Of a DNA stretch of 64,000 nt, positions 34,918-44,019 are shown piece by piece. This DNA is from Muribaculum sp. (GTDB lineage Bacteria; Bacteroidota; Bacteroidia; Bacteroidales; Muribaculaceae). The notes below the pieces were generated by a model. That model saw nothing but the letters and a program-made list of their open reading frames with translations. It was not told where the DNA came from and ran no database searches. Each line of letters opens with the position of its first letter. The first letter of the stretch is position 1. The translations under genes and the position numbers were made by a program. Location: assembly GCA_023666965.1 (NCBI GenBank), contig JAMPAZ010000001.1:987222-1051221 (forward strand), in the 5' to 3' direction.

Positions 34918-37026
34918 ATGAACAAGTATTATAAACCAATCGTTATGTCGGCGGCTCTACTCGTTGCGGCTACTTCCTGCAAGAGCGGGGAGCAGACTAA
35001 TGATAAGATTATCGACAAGCCCGAGGTGACTATTACCGACGGCAAGTTTTCCGTTGAGGCGCTCGAGGCTCTCGGACGTGTGACCGACCCCGTCATATCG
35101 CCCGACAAGACTAAAGTACTGTTTGGGGTGTCGTATGAAAGCATTGAAGAAAATGCGTCTAACCGCGACCTTTATGTGATGAATGCCGACGGTTCGGAGC
35201 TGACCCGGCTAACCCGCACGCCCAAATCGGAGAACAATGCCGTATGGATCAACGGAGGAAGCCAAATCGCGTTCATGTATCCCGACGGAGATAATAACCA
35301 AGTGTGGGTAATGAATGCCGACGGTTCAGCCCGCAAGTGCGTCAGCGCGGTTGAGCAGGGTGTAGGAGGTTTCCTCATTTCACCCGACGAGAAGCATATT
35401 GTGATGATTGCCAATGTCAAGTATAGCCGCACAGCCCAGGATGTTTATCCCGACCTCCCCAAGGCTTCCGGACGAATTATCGACGACCTGATGTATAAAC
35501 ATTGGGACGAATGGGTGACGGAGATTCCTCATCCGTTTGTCGGCGACTTTGACGGCAACAATGTGACAAATGTCGTTGACATAATGCAGGATGAACCCTA
35601 CGAAGCTCCTATGAAGCCTTTCGGAGGAGTCGAGTCGTTCGCATGGTCGCCCGACGGAACACAGCTGATCTATGTTTCGCGCAAAAAGACCGGAATGGAA
35701 TATTCCCTGTCCACTAATTCTGACCTCTATCTCTACAACCTTGCCGGTAAGTCGGTGCGCAACCTGACCGAGGGCATGATGGGTTACGACACTAATCCCA
35801 TCTATTCACCTGACGGAAAATATGTGGCTTGGCTCAGCATGGAGCACGATGGTTATGAGAGCGATAAAAACCGCATATTCATCCTTGACCTGGCATCCGG
35901 CGAAAAGACGGATCTGACTGCAAACTGGGACTACACCGTAGATGCCATCGCGTGGCAGCCTTCGAGCCGCGGACTTTTCTTCCTTGCTTACCGCGACGGA
36001 GTTAAGCCGGTGTTCTCCATCCTTCTTGACGGGACTATTAGCGTGGTGGCCCAAGGCGAGTTTGACTACGACGGACTATGCCCTGTCTCCGACACTGAGC
36101 TTATCACCATGCATCACTCAATGGTGGCTCCGAACGAAATATATTCAGTTAAGAATGGAGAGGTGTCTCAGTTGAGTTTCATTAACAAGGAGCTTCTCGA
36201 CAAAGTGACCATGCCTAAGGTAGAAAGGGTCATGGTGCCCACCACCGACGGCAAGGAGATGCTGACTTGGGTCATTCTGCCTCCGAACTTCGACGAGACC
36301 AAGCAATATCCCGCTATACTTTACTGCCAGGGTGGACCTCAACAGGCTGTCAGCCAGTTCTGGAGCTACCGCTGGAACTTTGCATTGATGGCATCGGAAG
36401 GCTATATCGTCATAGCTCCCAACCGTCGCGGTCTCCCAGGGTTCGGTACAGAATGGAATGCGCAGATTTCTGGCGATTACGGCGGTCAAAACATGAAGGA
36501 CTATCTCAGCGCGGTCGACTATATGAAAGTTAAGCCGTATGTCGACGAAAAGCATATCGGAGCCGTTGGTGCAAGCTACGGCGGATTCTCGGTTTACTGG
36601 CTTGCAGGTAACCACGACAACCGTTTTGCATGTCTGATTGCCCACGCCGGGATCTTCAACACTGAGGCTCAATACCTTGAGACTGAAGAGATGTGGTTTG
36701 CCAATTGGGATCTCGGCGGCCCGTTCTGGGACAAGTCTAATGCCGTCGCCCAGCGATCGTTCGCTAATTCGCCTCATCGCTTTGTCGACAAGTGGACGGC
36801 TCCGATTCTGATCACCCACGGCGAATTTGATTTCCGTATCCTGGCCTCTCAGGGTATGTCGGCTTTCAATGCCGCACGTCTGCGTGGTGTGCCGGCCGAA
36901 ATGCTGATATTCCCCGACGAAAACCATTGGATTCTCAAGCCGCAGAATGCAGTGCTCTGGCAGAGAGTGTTCTTCCGCTGGCTCGACCGCTGGCTAAAGG
37001 ATTCGACTGCGCAGCCCAACGAATAA
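34918..37026 (+). CDS. S9 family (prolyl oligopeptidase-type) serine peptidase, lipoprotein
   Basis: The 702-residue precursor starts at ATG 34918, because the promoter overlaps the earlier GTG. A lipobox follows a short signal (LLVAATSCKS). The N-terminal half is a WD40/TolB-like propeller with repeated SPDGTQLIYVS-type strands (e.g. VMNADGSELTRLTR). The C-terminal alpha/beta hydrolase has the nucleophile motif GASYGGFS, the acid in THGEFDFRI and the histidine in DENHWIL. This fits a dipeptidyl or acylaminoacyl peptidase-like enzyme that trims short peptides in the periplasm. A repeat region follows. Confidence 0.92.
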   Translation: MNKYYKPIVMSAALLVAATSCKSGEQTNDKIIDKPEVTITDGKFSVEALEALGRVTDPVISPDKTKVLFGVSYESIEENASNRDLYVMNADGSELTRLTRTPKSENNAVWINGGSQIAFMYPDGDNNQVWVMNADGSARKCVSAVEQGVGGFLISPDEKHIVMIANVKYSRTAQDVYPDLPKASGRIIDDLMYKHWDEWVTEIPHPFVGDFDGNNVTNVVDIMQDEPYEAPMKPFGGVESFAWSPDGTQLIYVSRKKTGMEYSLSTNSDLYLYNLAGKSVRNLTEGMMGYDTNPIYSPDGKYVAWLSMEHDGYESDKNRIFILDLASGEKTDLTANWDYTVDAIAWQPSSRGLFFLAYRDGVKPVFSILLDGTISVVAQGEFDYDGLCPVSDTELITMHHSMVAPNEIYSVKNGEVSQLSFINKELLDKVTMPKVERVMVPTTDGKEMLTWVILPPNFDETKQYPAILYCQGGPQQAVSQFWSYRWNFALMASEGYIVIAPNRRGLPGFGTEWNAQISGDYGGQNMKDYLSAVDYMKVKPYVDEKHIGAVGASYGGFSVYWLAGNHDNRFACLIAHAGIFNTEAQYLETEEMWFANWDLGGPFWDKSNAVAQRSFANSPHRFVDKWTAPILITHGEFDFRILASQGMSAFNAARLRGVPAEMLIFPDENHWILKPQNAVLWQRVFFRWLDRWLKDSTAQPNE

Positions 37027-37077
37027 ATGCAAAGCGGCGTTTTGTAAAGCGAACCAAGTGCCTTGTTTGAAGGTGCT

Positions 37078-37211
37078 TGTATCAAAATGTGGCTGAGTCA
37101 TAGCAGAAACTTCTGAAAGAAGTTCAAAAATGTATAGCCTGGCAAATCGGTCGTCAGACCGATTTGCCAGGCTTTTTAATGGAAATAATCAAAAATCTGC
37201 AAAGATTTAGC
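37078..37211. repeat. Extragenic palindromic repeat, copy C1
   Basis: This partial copy starts TGTATCAAAATG and holds the perfect stem GCCTGGCAAATCGGTC (37138-37153), pairing with GACCGATTTGCCAGGC (37157-37172), with a T run after it. It then has an AAATCTGCAAAGATTTAGC core like copy A. The hairpin plus TTTTT would make a good terminator for the S9 gene. Confidence 0.8.
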
Positions 37212-37276
37212 TTGGTTGCCGGTATGTGGGTGTTACAAAACTACCCCTCCTGATGATTGTAAAAAAGTGGACAAAA

Positions 37277-37470
37277 GAGGGTGTGTCAAAATGGGATTAG
37301 CGCATCTGAAAGATGCTAAATTTGTGTAGCCGGGCATTGAAGCGTAGCGACAATGCCCGGTTTATAATGTAAATAAGCAATTAAATCTAAAAGATTTAAC
37401 CTCCTGACAGGTAGATGAAAATCTTTGTAGATTTCACATATTACTCCAACATAAATTTTAACACACACTC
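37277..37470. repeat. Extragenic repeat copy C2 with terminal inverted repeats
   Basis: The ends are GAGGGTGTGTCAAAATG (left) and, in reverse complement, GAGTGTGTGTTAAAATT (right). Between lie CATCTGAAAGATGC, the stem GCCGGGCATTG/CAATGCCCGG (37329-37360) and the core AAAGATTTAACCTCCTGACAG, all shared with copy B in the same orientation. No coding frame. With C1 it fills most of the 520-bp gap 37027-37547. Confidence 0.85.
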
Positions 37471-37493
37471 ATTTTAATACATCTAAAAAAGAC

Positions 37494-37524
37494 TTTGGTT
37501 ATTAATTCAAAAATTGTATTTTTG
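37494..37524 (+). promoter_or_regulatory. Promoter for the AT-rich membrane protein gene
   Basis: TTTG (37494-37497), 19 bp, TATTTTTG (37517-37524), 23 bp before the start codon. Confidence 0.65.
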
Positions 37525-37547
37525 TAGAAATTTGTAAAATGTGAAAT

Positions 37548-38219
37548 ATGGCAAAGATTTATGATTTATTGGTTATTCTGCTTGTATTTGTAAGCTTTGA
37601 AGGATTTGCTAAAGATAAAAATGCGAAGTCTGCCGTTGAAATGGTATCATATGAGCAACGTTGGTTGGATGATAAAGGTACTATTGCTCTGAAAAATAAT
37701 ACCAAAGAAAATGTACGGAACGTAACTTTCTTGCTTGAATATCTTGACATGAATGGAAATCCAATGGATTATGAAACGTATTCTTACGACGTGGATATTG
37801 CTCCTGGAATGACAAAAAAATTGGATATTCCAGCTTATGAGAATGAGCGTCTTTACGCATATTACAAGAGTGAGGGTGCGTCAAGCCATCCAAAATTTAA
37901 ATTGCGATATGAATTTAAAGAATATAATTCCCCGAAAGATTCCATACGGACGCAAAATGATTCAAAATCAGATTACTACAGAGCAATTTTTATTTTGGTC
38001 GGTTCCTTGCTGTTTTTATCGATTTATATAGGTCTATACGTACTCGTTGCTGTGATGGCTCAAAGGCGCAATAGAAGTGCCGCGATTTGGCTTTTACTTA
38101 GTTTTGTTGCAACTCCAGTACTAATTTGCATAATTCTACAGTGTATTGGATACAATGAAAATGGTGAGTATAAATGTTTATTACCTATATTGAACCGTAA
38201 ACTATTTTTTCGGGGGTAG
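37548..38219 (+). CDS. AT-rich hypothetical membrane protein
   Basis: A 223-residue protein with a signal peptide (LLVFVSFEGFAKD). A beta-sandwich-like extracytoplasmic domain (25-130) contains RWLDDKGTIALKNNTKENVRNVTFLLEYLDMNG, a pattern of secreted FxLYD-type domains. Two C-terminal transmembrane helices follow (147-170 and 180-203). The A+T content is visibly above that of the flanking genes, and it adjoins repeat copy C2. I recognise no family with confidence. It may be a recently acquired or fast-evolving envelope gene. Confidence 0.65.
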   Translation: MAKIYDLLVILLVFVSFEGFAKDKNAKSAVEMVSYEQRWLDDKGTIALKNNTKENVRNVTFLLEYLDMNGNPMDYETYSYDVDIAPGMTKKLDIPAYENERLYAYYKSEGASSHPKFKLRYEFKEYNSPKDSIRTQNDSKSDYYRAIFILVGSLLFLSIYIGLYVLVAVMAQRRNRSAAIWLLLSFVATPVLICIILQCIGYNENGEYKCLLPILNRKLFFRG

Positions 38220-38240
38220 TGGATATTGGCGGAAGTTGCG

Positions 38241-38248
38241 TATATTTG
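38241..38248 (+). promoter_or_regulatory. -7 box for the aminotransferase gene
   Basis: TATATTTG matches TAnnTTTG, 77 bp before the start. The -33 is not recognisable, so the leader length is uncertain. Confidence 0.4.
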
Positions 38249-38325
38249 TAGCTTAAAACTTAACGGGCATCTACTTTGTTTAACACTAAAGTGCCATTGT
38301 TTGAATTTAATTAACGAATTTATAT

Positions 38326-39543
38326 ATGCCACAAGTATCAGAAAGAGGCGAAATTATGCCGGCATCCCCAATACGTCGCCTTGTGCCGCTGGCCAACAAA
38401 GCGATGGCTAAAGGCATTAAAGTATACCGGTTGAATATAGGCCAGCCCGACGTGCCTACCCCGCAGAAGGGACTCGACGCTTTAAAGCATATAGACCGTA
38501 AAGTGCTTGAATACAGCCCTTCCGACGGTCTGTTATCATTGCGCAAAAAGCTAAAGGAATATTATAAGAAATACAATATAGATGTCGATGTCGACGACAT
38601 AATAGTGACCACAGGAGGCTCGGAAGCGGTGCTGTTCGCTTTCATGGCCTGTTTAGACCCCGGCGACGAGATTATCGTGCCGGAGCCGGCCTACGCCAAC
38701 TATATGGCTTTTGCCATATCTGCCGGAGCAAAAATCGTCACTGTCCCTTCAAGCATTGAAGAGGGATTCGCGCTCCCTCCGATAGAAAAGTTTGAGGAGC
38801 TGATTACTCCGCGCACCAAGGGTATCCTGATATGTAATCCAAACAACCCCACCGGCTATCTCTACACGATGAAGGAGATGCTTCAGCTCCGCGACTTGGT
38901 CAAAAAGTATGATTTGTTTCTTTTCTCTGACGAAGTTTACCGCGAATTTTGCTACACGGGTGCCCCCTACATCTCTGCGTTCCATCTGCCCGGCATTGAA
39001 GAGCAAGTAGTCTTGATTGACTCTGTGTCTAAACGATATAACGAGTGTGGAATCCGCATCGGTGCGCTCATCACCAAACATGCCGAACTGAAAAAGAATG
39101 TGATGAAGTTCTGCCAGGCTCGATTAAGTCCGCCGCTTTTGGGACAGATTATCGCTGAGGCATCCATCGATACCCCCGCCGACTATATGCTTTCCACCTA
39201 CAACGAATATGTAGAGCGGCGTAAGTTTTTGATTGACGAACTCAACAAGATTCCGGGTTGCTACTCGCCGATACCGATGGGGGCATTTTATACCGTGGTG
39301 AAATTGCCGGTCGACGATGCCGACAAGTTCTGTGAGTGGTGTCTTGAAGAGTTTGAGTTTGAAGGTCAGACTGTTTTCATGGCTCCTGCTTCAGGTTTCT
39401 ACACCACTCCCGGCATGGGTAAGAATGAAGTGCGAATGGCCTACGTGCTGAATAAGGACGAACTCGGAAAGGCCATCCGCGTCTTGCGCGAAGCATTGAA
39501 GGCATATCCCGGACGCACTATTTCTGTCAATGAAAGTGTATGA
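38326..39543 (+). CDS. PLP-dependent aminotransferase (class I/II, AspC-like)
   Basis: The 405-residue protein is a fold-type I aminotransferase. The N-terminal RLNIGQPDVPTP (35-46), the cofactor-contacting VTTGGSEAV and ILICNPNNPTG (167-177), SDEVYREF (201-208) and the Schiff-base lysine in IDSVSKRYNECGIRIG (Lys236) are all in place. A final Arg-containing segment (GKNEVRMAYV) should bind the substrate carboxylate. Substrate is probably aspartate or another amino acid; the exact one cannot be read. Its stop overlaps the start of the permease gene by 4 bp (ATGA), so the two are translationally coupled. Confidence 0.9.
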   Translation: MPQVSERGEIMPASPIRRLVPLANKAMAKGIKVYRLNIGQPDVPTPQKGLDALKHIDRKVLEYSPSDGLLSLRKKLKEYYKKYNIDVDVDDIIVTTGGSEAVLFAFMACLDPGDEIIVPEPAYANYMAFAISAGAKIVTVPSSIEEGFALPPIEKFEELITPRTKGILICNPNNPTGYLYTMKEMLQLRDLVKKYDLFLFSDEVYREFCYTGAPYISAFHLPGIEEQVVLIDSVSKRYNECGIRIGALITKHAELKKNVMKFCQARLSPPLLGQIIAEASIDTPADYMLSTYNEYVERRKFLIDELNKIPGCYSPIPMGAFYTVVKLPVDDADKFCEWCLEEFEFEGQTVFMAPASGFYTTPGMGKNEVRMAYVLNKDELGKAIRVLREALKAYPGRTISVNESV

Positions 39544-40787
39544 ACGTTGAATTGATGATAGCGCGGAGATTGAGGCTGCGTCCCGACGAACGAGGTCTCT
39601 CGCCGAGCATTGTCATTGCCGTAGTCGGAATTGCCTTGTCGTTAATCATTATGATGGCATCGCTGTGTATCGTACTTGGATTCAAGAATGAAATCCGAAA
39701 TAAAGTGATGGGTTTCGATGCCCATGTCAGTATTGTTCCCGGCAATGTAGTAGGCTCCGATGCCGACAATTTCATAGAGTTTGATGAATCTCTTCGGGAT
39801 ATAGTTGAGGAGACAGAAATGTTTGCCGAGCCATCGCTAATTCTCGACCAGCCCGGAATTATTAAGACAGATTCCGACTTTGAGGGAATAGTCCTGCGGG
39901 GAATCGACTCGGGCAAAAGCCGCGACTTTATATCTGAAAATATTCTTTACGGAACGGTTCCCGACTTCTCGCTCGAGGAATCCAAGAACAAGATTGTTCT
40001 GTCGGCCGTCATTGCCAATCGGTTAGGATTGAGTGTCGGCGACCGCGTATACGCCTACTTCTTCACCGGTGAGTCGGTTAGGGCGCGTCGTCTTGACATT
40101 TCCGGCATTTACGACACCCACTTTAGCGACTACGACAGAATGTACGTGTTCGGCTCCTTGGCATTAACTCAAGGACTTAATTCGCTTGACAGCCTTGCCT
40201 GCAACAAAGTGGAACTATTCCTGCACGACACCACGGATATTGACGGATCGGCAATGATGCTCCAGAACGCCATGATGCACGGAGTTTACGAAGGACGGCT
40301 CGCCGGCGCATATCGTCTTTCGACGGTAAATTCCACCGGAATGATGTACTTTAACTGGCTCGACCTGCTTGACACGAATGTCGTTGTGATTCTTGTGCTT
40401 ATGGGGCTTGTCTCAGGATTCACCCTTATTTCGAGTCTGTTCATCCTTATCCTTGAACGTATCAACATGATCGGTATCTTGAAAGCGTTGGGTTCGCGCA
40501 ATGGTTCGATAAGCAGGATATTTGTTTATCTTGCCCAAAAGCTGGTGCTTACCGGTATGTTGATAGGCAATGTGGTCGGCATCGGATTGATGTTGGCTCA
40601 AAAGTATACCCACTTTATCCCTTTATCACCTGATGCTTACTATCTTAGCTATGTCCCTATTGAGGTTAACTGGTGGTATATCCTGGCTCTTAATGTCGGT
40701 GTGTTCGTCGTCTCGTGGGCTATGTTGCTGATTCCCGGACGTATGATTGCCAAAATATCCCCTGCATCGTCTATTCGCTTCGAGTAA
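39540..40787 (+). CDS. FtsX-like/LolC-E family ABC permease
   Basis: The 415-residue protein has four transmembrane helices in the FtsX/MacB arrangement: one at about 25-47 (PSIVIAVVGIALSLIIMMASLCIVLGF), a large periplasmic domain (48-275), then three near 278-300, 325-350 and 382-402. The motif LVSGFTLISSLFILILERINMIGILKALGSRNG is the LolC/E cytoplasmic coupling region. It should act with a LolD-like ATPase, not present here, in lipoprotein release from the inner membrane. The gene overlaps the aminotransferase by 4 bp. Confidence 0.87.
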   Translation: MNVELMIARRLRLRPDERGLSPSIVIAVVGIALSLIIMMASLCIVLGFKNEIRNKVMGFDAHVSIVPGNVVGSDADNFIEFDESLRDIVEETEMFAEPSLILDQPGIIKTDSDFEGIVLRGIDSGKSRDFISENILYGTVPDFSLEESKNKIVLSAVIANRLGLSVGDRVYAYFFTGESVRARRLDISGIYDTHFSDYDRMYVFGSLALTQGLNSLDSLACNKVELFLHDTTDIDGSAMMLQNAMMHGVYEGRLAGAYRLSTVNSTGMMYFNWLDLLDTNVVVILVLMGLVSGFTLISSLFILILERINMIGILKALGSRNGSISRIFVYLAQKLVLTGMLIGNVVGIGLMLAQKYTHFIPLSPDAYYLSYVPIEVNWWYILALNVGVFVVSWAMLLIPGRMIAKISPASSIRFE

Positions 40788-40860
40788 ACAACTTTAGAGT
40801 GTGCTAATTTGTTGTATGTTTATTAACACTGATTAATAAAAATATTTAAAGGAATTACAC

Positions 40861-40868
40861 TACCTTTG
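40861..40868 (+). promoter_or_regulatory. -7 box for rsfS
   Basis: TACCTTTG fits the consensus, 33 bp before the rsfS start, with no clear -33 partner. Confidence 0.45.
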
Positions 40869-40901
40869 TAAATTAATTAGGCTATATTTCACAACTAACT
40901 G

Positions 40902-41261
40902 ATGAAAGAAAAAAAAGATATTTTAAATTTAATCATAGAGGGAATCCGAGAGCGCAAAGGTAAGCAGATTACCATCGTTGATCTGCAAGAAATAGAGGGC
41001 GCGGCGGCCTCCGGCTTCATAATTTGTCAAGGATCTTCAACGATGCAGGTGTCTGCCATCGCCGACAGTGTGAGAGAATACGTGCAAGAGCATTCCGGCA
41101 TTAAACCGTATAACTATGACGGTTATCAAAATTCGCAATGGATTGTGATCGACTACGGTGATTGGTTTGTGCATATATTCATCCCCGAAACTCGGCAATA
41201 CTACAATCTCGAGGAGCTTTGGAGCGATGCCGACATACGCGAACTTCCCGACTTGGACTAA
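40902..41261 (+). CDS. rsfS: Ribosome silencing factor RsfS
   Basis: The 119-residue protein has the RsfS/Iojap core: ITIVDLQEIEGAAASGFIICQGSSTMQVSAIADSVREYV, followed by GYQNSQWIVIDYGDWFVHIFIPETRQYYNLEELW. It binds ribosomal protein uL14 on the large subunit and blocks subunit joining when nutrients are low. It is full length. It precedes ftsH by 36 bp and is likely co-transcribed with it, an arrangement common in Bacteroidetes. Confidence 0.93.
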   Translation: MKEKKDILNLIIEGIRERKGKQITIVDLQEIEGAAASGFIICQGSSTMQVSAIADSVREYVQEHSGIKPYNYDGYQNSQWIVIDYGDWFVHIFIPETRQYYNLEELWSDADIRELPDLD

Positions 41262-41297
41262 ACAAATTAATAACCCTTCCATATTTCTGAAAAAGAC

Positions 41298-43322
41298 ATG
41301 GATCAGAAACCTCAAAAAAAGACGATAAAGTTCAGTATCTACTGGATGTATGCCATCATCGGAGTGTTCATCGTTGGACTTTGGTTCCTTGACGACAATT
41401 CGATAACAAAGGAGGTTAGTTATTCCGACTTTGAAAAGCAGGTGCTCGACGGAGGTGTTGAGCGGATAGTAGTCTTTACTAATAAAAATCAAGCCGAGGC
41501 ATATTTAAACGACTCAGTTGCTTCGACTATATTCCACAAAAGTCAGTTTACACAAAATTCCGGCCAAGAGGCTAAACTGCTGACCGACATACCGAGTGCC
41601 GACAAGCTCCAGGATAAAATCGAGCAATGGAAAGCCGAGGGCGTTTTTAACGGCGATGTCAAATTTGAAAAAGGAAGCGACTTTTCTGCTCTGCTGTGGT
41701 CGTTCGGCCCGATTATTTTGATTATTGCATTTTGGATATTTGCTTTCAGGAGAATGTCTAATAAGGACGGTGCCGGAGGCGGTGTCTTTAGTGTCGGTAA
41801 GTCAAAAGCCAAGATATTCGACAAAGACGGTCCCATACAAGTGACTTTTAAAGACGTGGCCGGCCTTTCGGAGGCCAAGACCGAGATAGAGGAAATCGTT
41901 GAGTTCTTGAAAAATCCGCAACGATATACCGATTTGGGCGGAAAGATTCCAAAGGGCGCTCTTCTTGTCGGCCCTCCCGGAACGGGTAAGACCCTTCTTG
42001 CAAAGGCGGTTGCCGGCGAGGCAAATGTACCGTTTTTCTCGATGTCAGGATCCGACTTCGTTGAAATGTTTGTCGGTGTCGGTGCTTCGCGTGTGCGCGA
42101 CCTTTTCCGTCAGGCTAAGGAGAAGGCTCCCTGCATAGTGTTTATCGATGAAATCGACGCGGTAGGACGTGCCAGAGGCCGCAATCCTAATATGGGTGCG
42201 AATGACGAGCGCGAGAACACCTTGAATCAATTGCTGACAGAGATGGACGGCTTCGGATCTAATTCCGGAGTAATAATCCTTGCCGCCACCAACCGTGCCG
42301 ACATTCTTGACAAGGCCTTGATGCGTGCCGGACGTTTCGACCGCCAGATTTATGTCGATTTGCCTGACTTGAACGATCGTGTGGCCATATTTAAAGTGCA
42401 TCTCCGCAATATTAAGACTGATGAGTCGCTCGACATAGAGACGCTTGCTCGTCAAACACCCGGATTCTCCGGTGCCGATATTGCCAATGTTTGTAACGAG
42501 GCCGCTCTTATTGCCGCTCGCGGAAATAAGAAGGCTGTCACTAAGGAAGACTTCAACAACGCTGTCGACCGTATTATAGGCGGTTTGGAAAAGCGCTCGA
42601 AGATAACCACCGACGAAGAGAAACATGCCATAGCCGTGCATGAGGCCGGACACGCCACCATCTCTTGGCATCTGCGCTATGCATCTCCCTTGATTAAAGT
42701 GACTATTGTGCCTCGTGGAAAGGCTCTTGGAGCCGCGTGGTATCTTCCCGAGGAGCGTCAAATCACTCCGTCGCAGGCTTTGTTAGACGAAATGTGCTCT
42801 ACTTTGGGAGGCCGCGCTGCTGAGGAGCTGTTCCTCGGTCACATTTCTACAGGTGCCGCCAACGACCTTGAACGCGTCACTAAATTGGCATATGCGATGG
42901 TGGTCTATTACGGCATGAGCGACCGTCTGCCCAATCTGAGCTACTACGATTCGACCGGACAGGAATATGGATTCTCAAAACCTTACAGCGAGGAGCGCGC
43001 GAAAGACATCGACGCCGAAGTTTCGCGCATTATAAACGAGCAGTATGAGCGTGCTAAGAAGATATTGACCGAACATGCCGCCGGACATAAGCAGCTCGCT
43101 GAAGTCCTGATAGCCCGCGAGGTGATATATACTGAAGATGTCGAGCATATATTCGGTAAGCGTCCGTGGGTGTCGCGAACGGATGAAATTTTTGCGAGCC
43201 GCAAAGAGCAGGATAAGCAGATTCCGGAAACTACCGATGCTGTCGAAGAAGTAACTGATAGTGCCGACAAGACTGACAGCACTCGGCAAACTCCGCCCCC
43301 TGTGCCGGAAGATGCTAAGTAG
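41298..43322 (+). CDS. ftsH: ATP-dependent zinc metalloprotease FtsH
   Basis: The 674-residue protein is the membrane-bound AAA+ protease. It has two N-terminal membrane helices (about 14-30 and 132-150) flanking a periplasmic domain. Walker A GPPGTGKT is at 225-232, Walker B is [13 protein letters not shown], and the SRH arginines lie in [18 protein letters not shown]-like sequence. The zinc site HEAGH is at 448-452. The C-terminal Ser/Thr/Asp tail is unstructured. It degrades misassembled membrane proteins and short-lived regulators. An inverted repeat (TTGTTCTTAGAACAA, 43358-43372) follows it. Confidence 0.96.
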   Translation: MDQKPQKKTIKFSIYWMYAIIGVFIVGLWFLDDNSITKEVSYSDFEKQVLDGGVERIVVFTNKNQAEAYLNDSVASTIFHKSQFTQNSGQEAKLLTDIPSADKLQDKIEQWKAEGVFNGDVKFEKGSDFSALLWSFGPIILIIAFWIFAFRRMSNKDGAGGGVFSVGKSKAKIFDKDGPIQVTFKDVAGLSEAKTEIEEIVEFLKNPQRYTDLGGKIPKGALLVGPPGTGKTLLAKAVAGEANVPFFSMSGSDFVEMFVGVGASRVRDLFRQAKEKAPCIVFIDEIDAVGRARGRNPNMGANDERENTLNQLLTEMDGFGSNSGVIILAATNRADILDKALMRAGRFDRQIYVDLPDLNDRVAIFKVHLRNIKTDESLDIETLARQTPGFSGADIANVCNEAALIAARGNKKAVTKEDFNNAVDRIIGGLEKRSKITTDEEKHAIAVHEAGHATISWHLRYASPLIKVTIVPRGKALGAAWYLPEERQITPSQALLDEMCSTLGGRAAEELFLGHISTGAANDLERVTKLAYAMVVYYGMSDRLPNLSYYDSTGQEYGFSKPYSEERAKDIDAEVSRIINEQYERAKKILTEHAAGHKQLAEVLIAREVIYTEDVEHIFGKRPWVSRTDEIFASRKEQDKQIPETTDAVEEVTDSADKTDSTRQTPPPVPEDAK

Positions 43323-43467
43323 CAGGATTTGAAATTTTATCCGGTGTTTATTAGAACTTGTTCTTAGAACAAACATTTTATTCTAGCATTTTCAGCATAA
43401 TTTTTGCTTTGAAGTAAAAATATGGATAATGCATCGGTTTATATCGACCATAAATATTGAATGTCTT

Positions 43468-43869
43468 ATGGATAGGAACAGATATTATAAGATGCGCGGT
43501 CTGATGAGCGTGGTGGTGGGTATTATAGCATCCTTATTGCTTTTTATCGGACTGTATTTCATCCTTTTCGGAAAATACTCGATGTCAAATCCATTGAGCG
43601 AGGTATTGTTGCTGTTATTTATTTTTATGATTGGGCCCGCTGTTATGATGATAAAGGTGTCCCCGTTCTCTGACGATAAACTGACACTGCGATATATGGT
43701 GTTTAACATTGTCGAAGCTCTGATGGTCGGATTTGCGGGATTTCAGATGCTTACGGGTTTTATCCCTAAGAGCAATATGCTGACTGTTATAGCCATAGTG
43801 TTAGTGCTTTACAATGTGTCCTTCTTGATATTTCAGATTGGTGCATTTCGCAAGCTGAATCTTAAGTAA
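43468..43869 (+). CDS. Small four-helix membrane protein, unknown
   Basis: From the ATG at 43468 the protein has 133 residues (MDRNRYYKMRGLMSVVVGI...). An ATG 39 bp earlier would add 13 residues with no hydrophobic character, so I prefer the shorter form. Four membrane segments cover most of it: VVVGIIASLLLFIGLYFILF, EVLLLLFIFMIGPAVMMI, VFNIVEALMVGFAGFQML and MLTVIAIVLVLYNVSFLIF. No family is recognised. It stands between ftsH and a convergent SGNH gene, with a strong hairpin after it. Confidence 0.68.
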   Translation: MDRNRYYKMRGLMSVVVGIIASLLLFIGLYFILFGKYSMSNPLSEVLLLLFIFMIGPAVMMIKVSPFSDDKLTLRYMVFNIVEALMVGFAGFQMLTGFIPKSNMLTVIAIVLVLYNVSFLIFQIGAFRKLNLK

Positions 43870-43904
43870 AATTTAATGTAGATATAACGGATTATATTGT
43901 CGAA

Positions 43905-43937
43905 AAGGAGGCCGTGTCAAAATTGACGCGGCCTCCA
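43905..43937. terminator. Bidirectional hairpin between convergent genes
   Basis: GGAGGCCGTGTCAA pairs with TTGACGCGGCCTCC (one G-T pair), giving a 13-14-bp stem over two to six bases. It carries the GTGTCAAAAT string found at the ends of the extragenic repeats, which may be chance or relationship. Confidence 0.65.
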
Positions 43938-44019
43938 TCATTGATAATCCGATTTAATAATCAGATGCAAATCTAACCTAAAAACAATTTTACCTTTTGA
44001 ACAATATGTTTGTGTGCCT

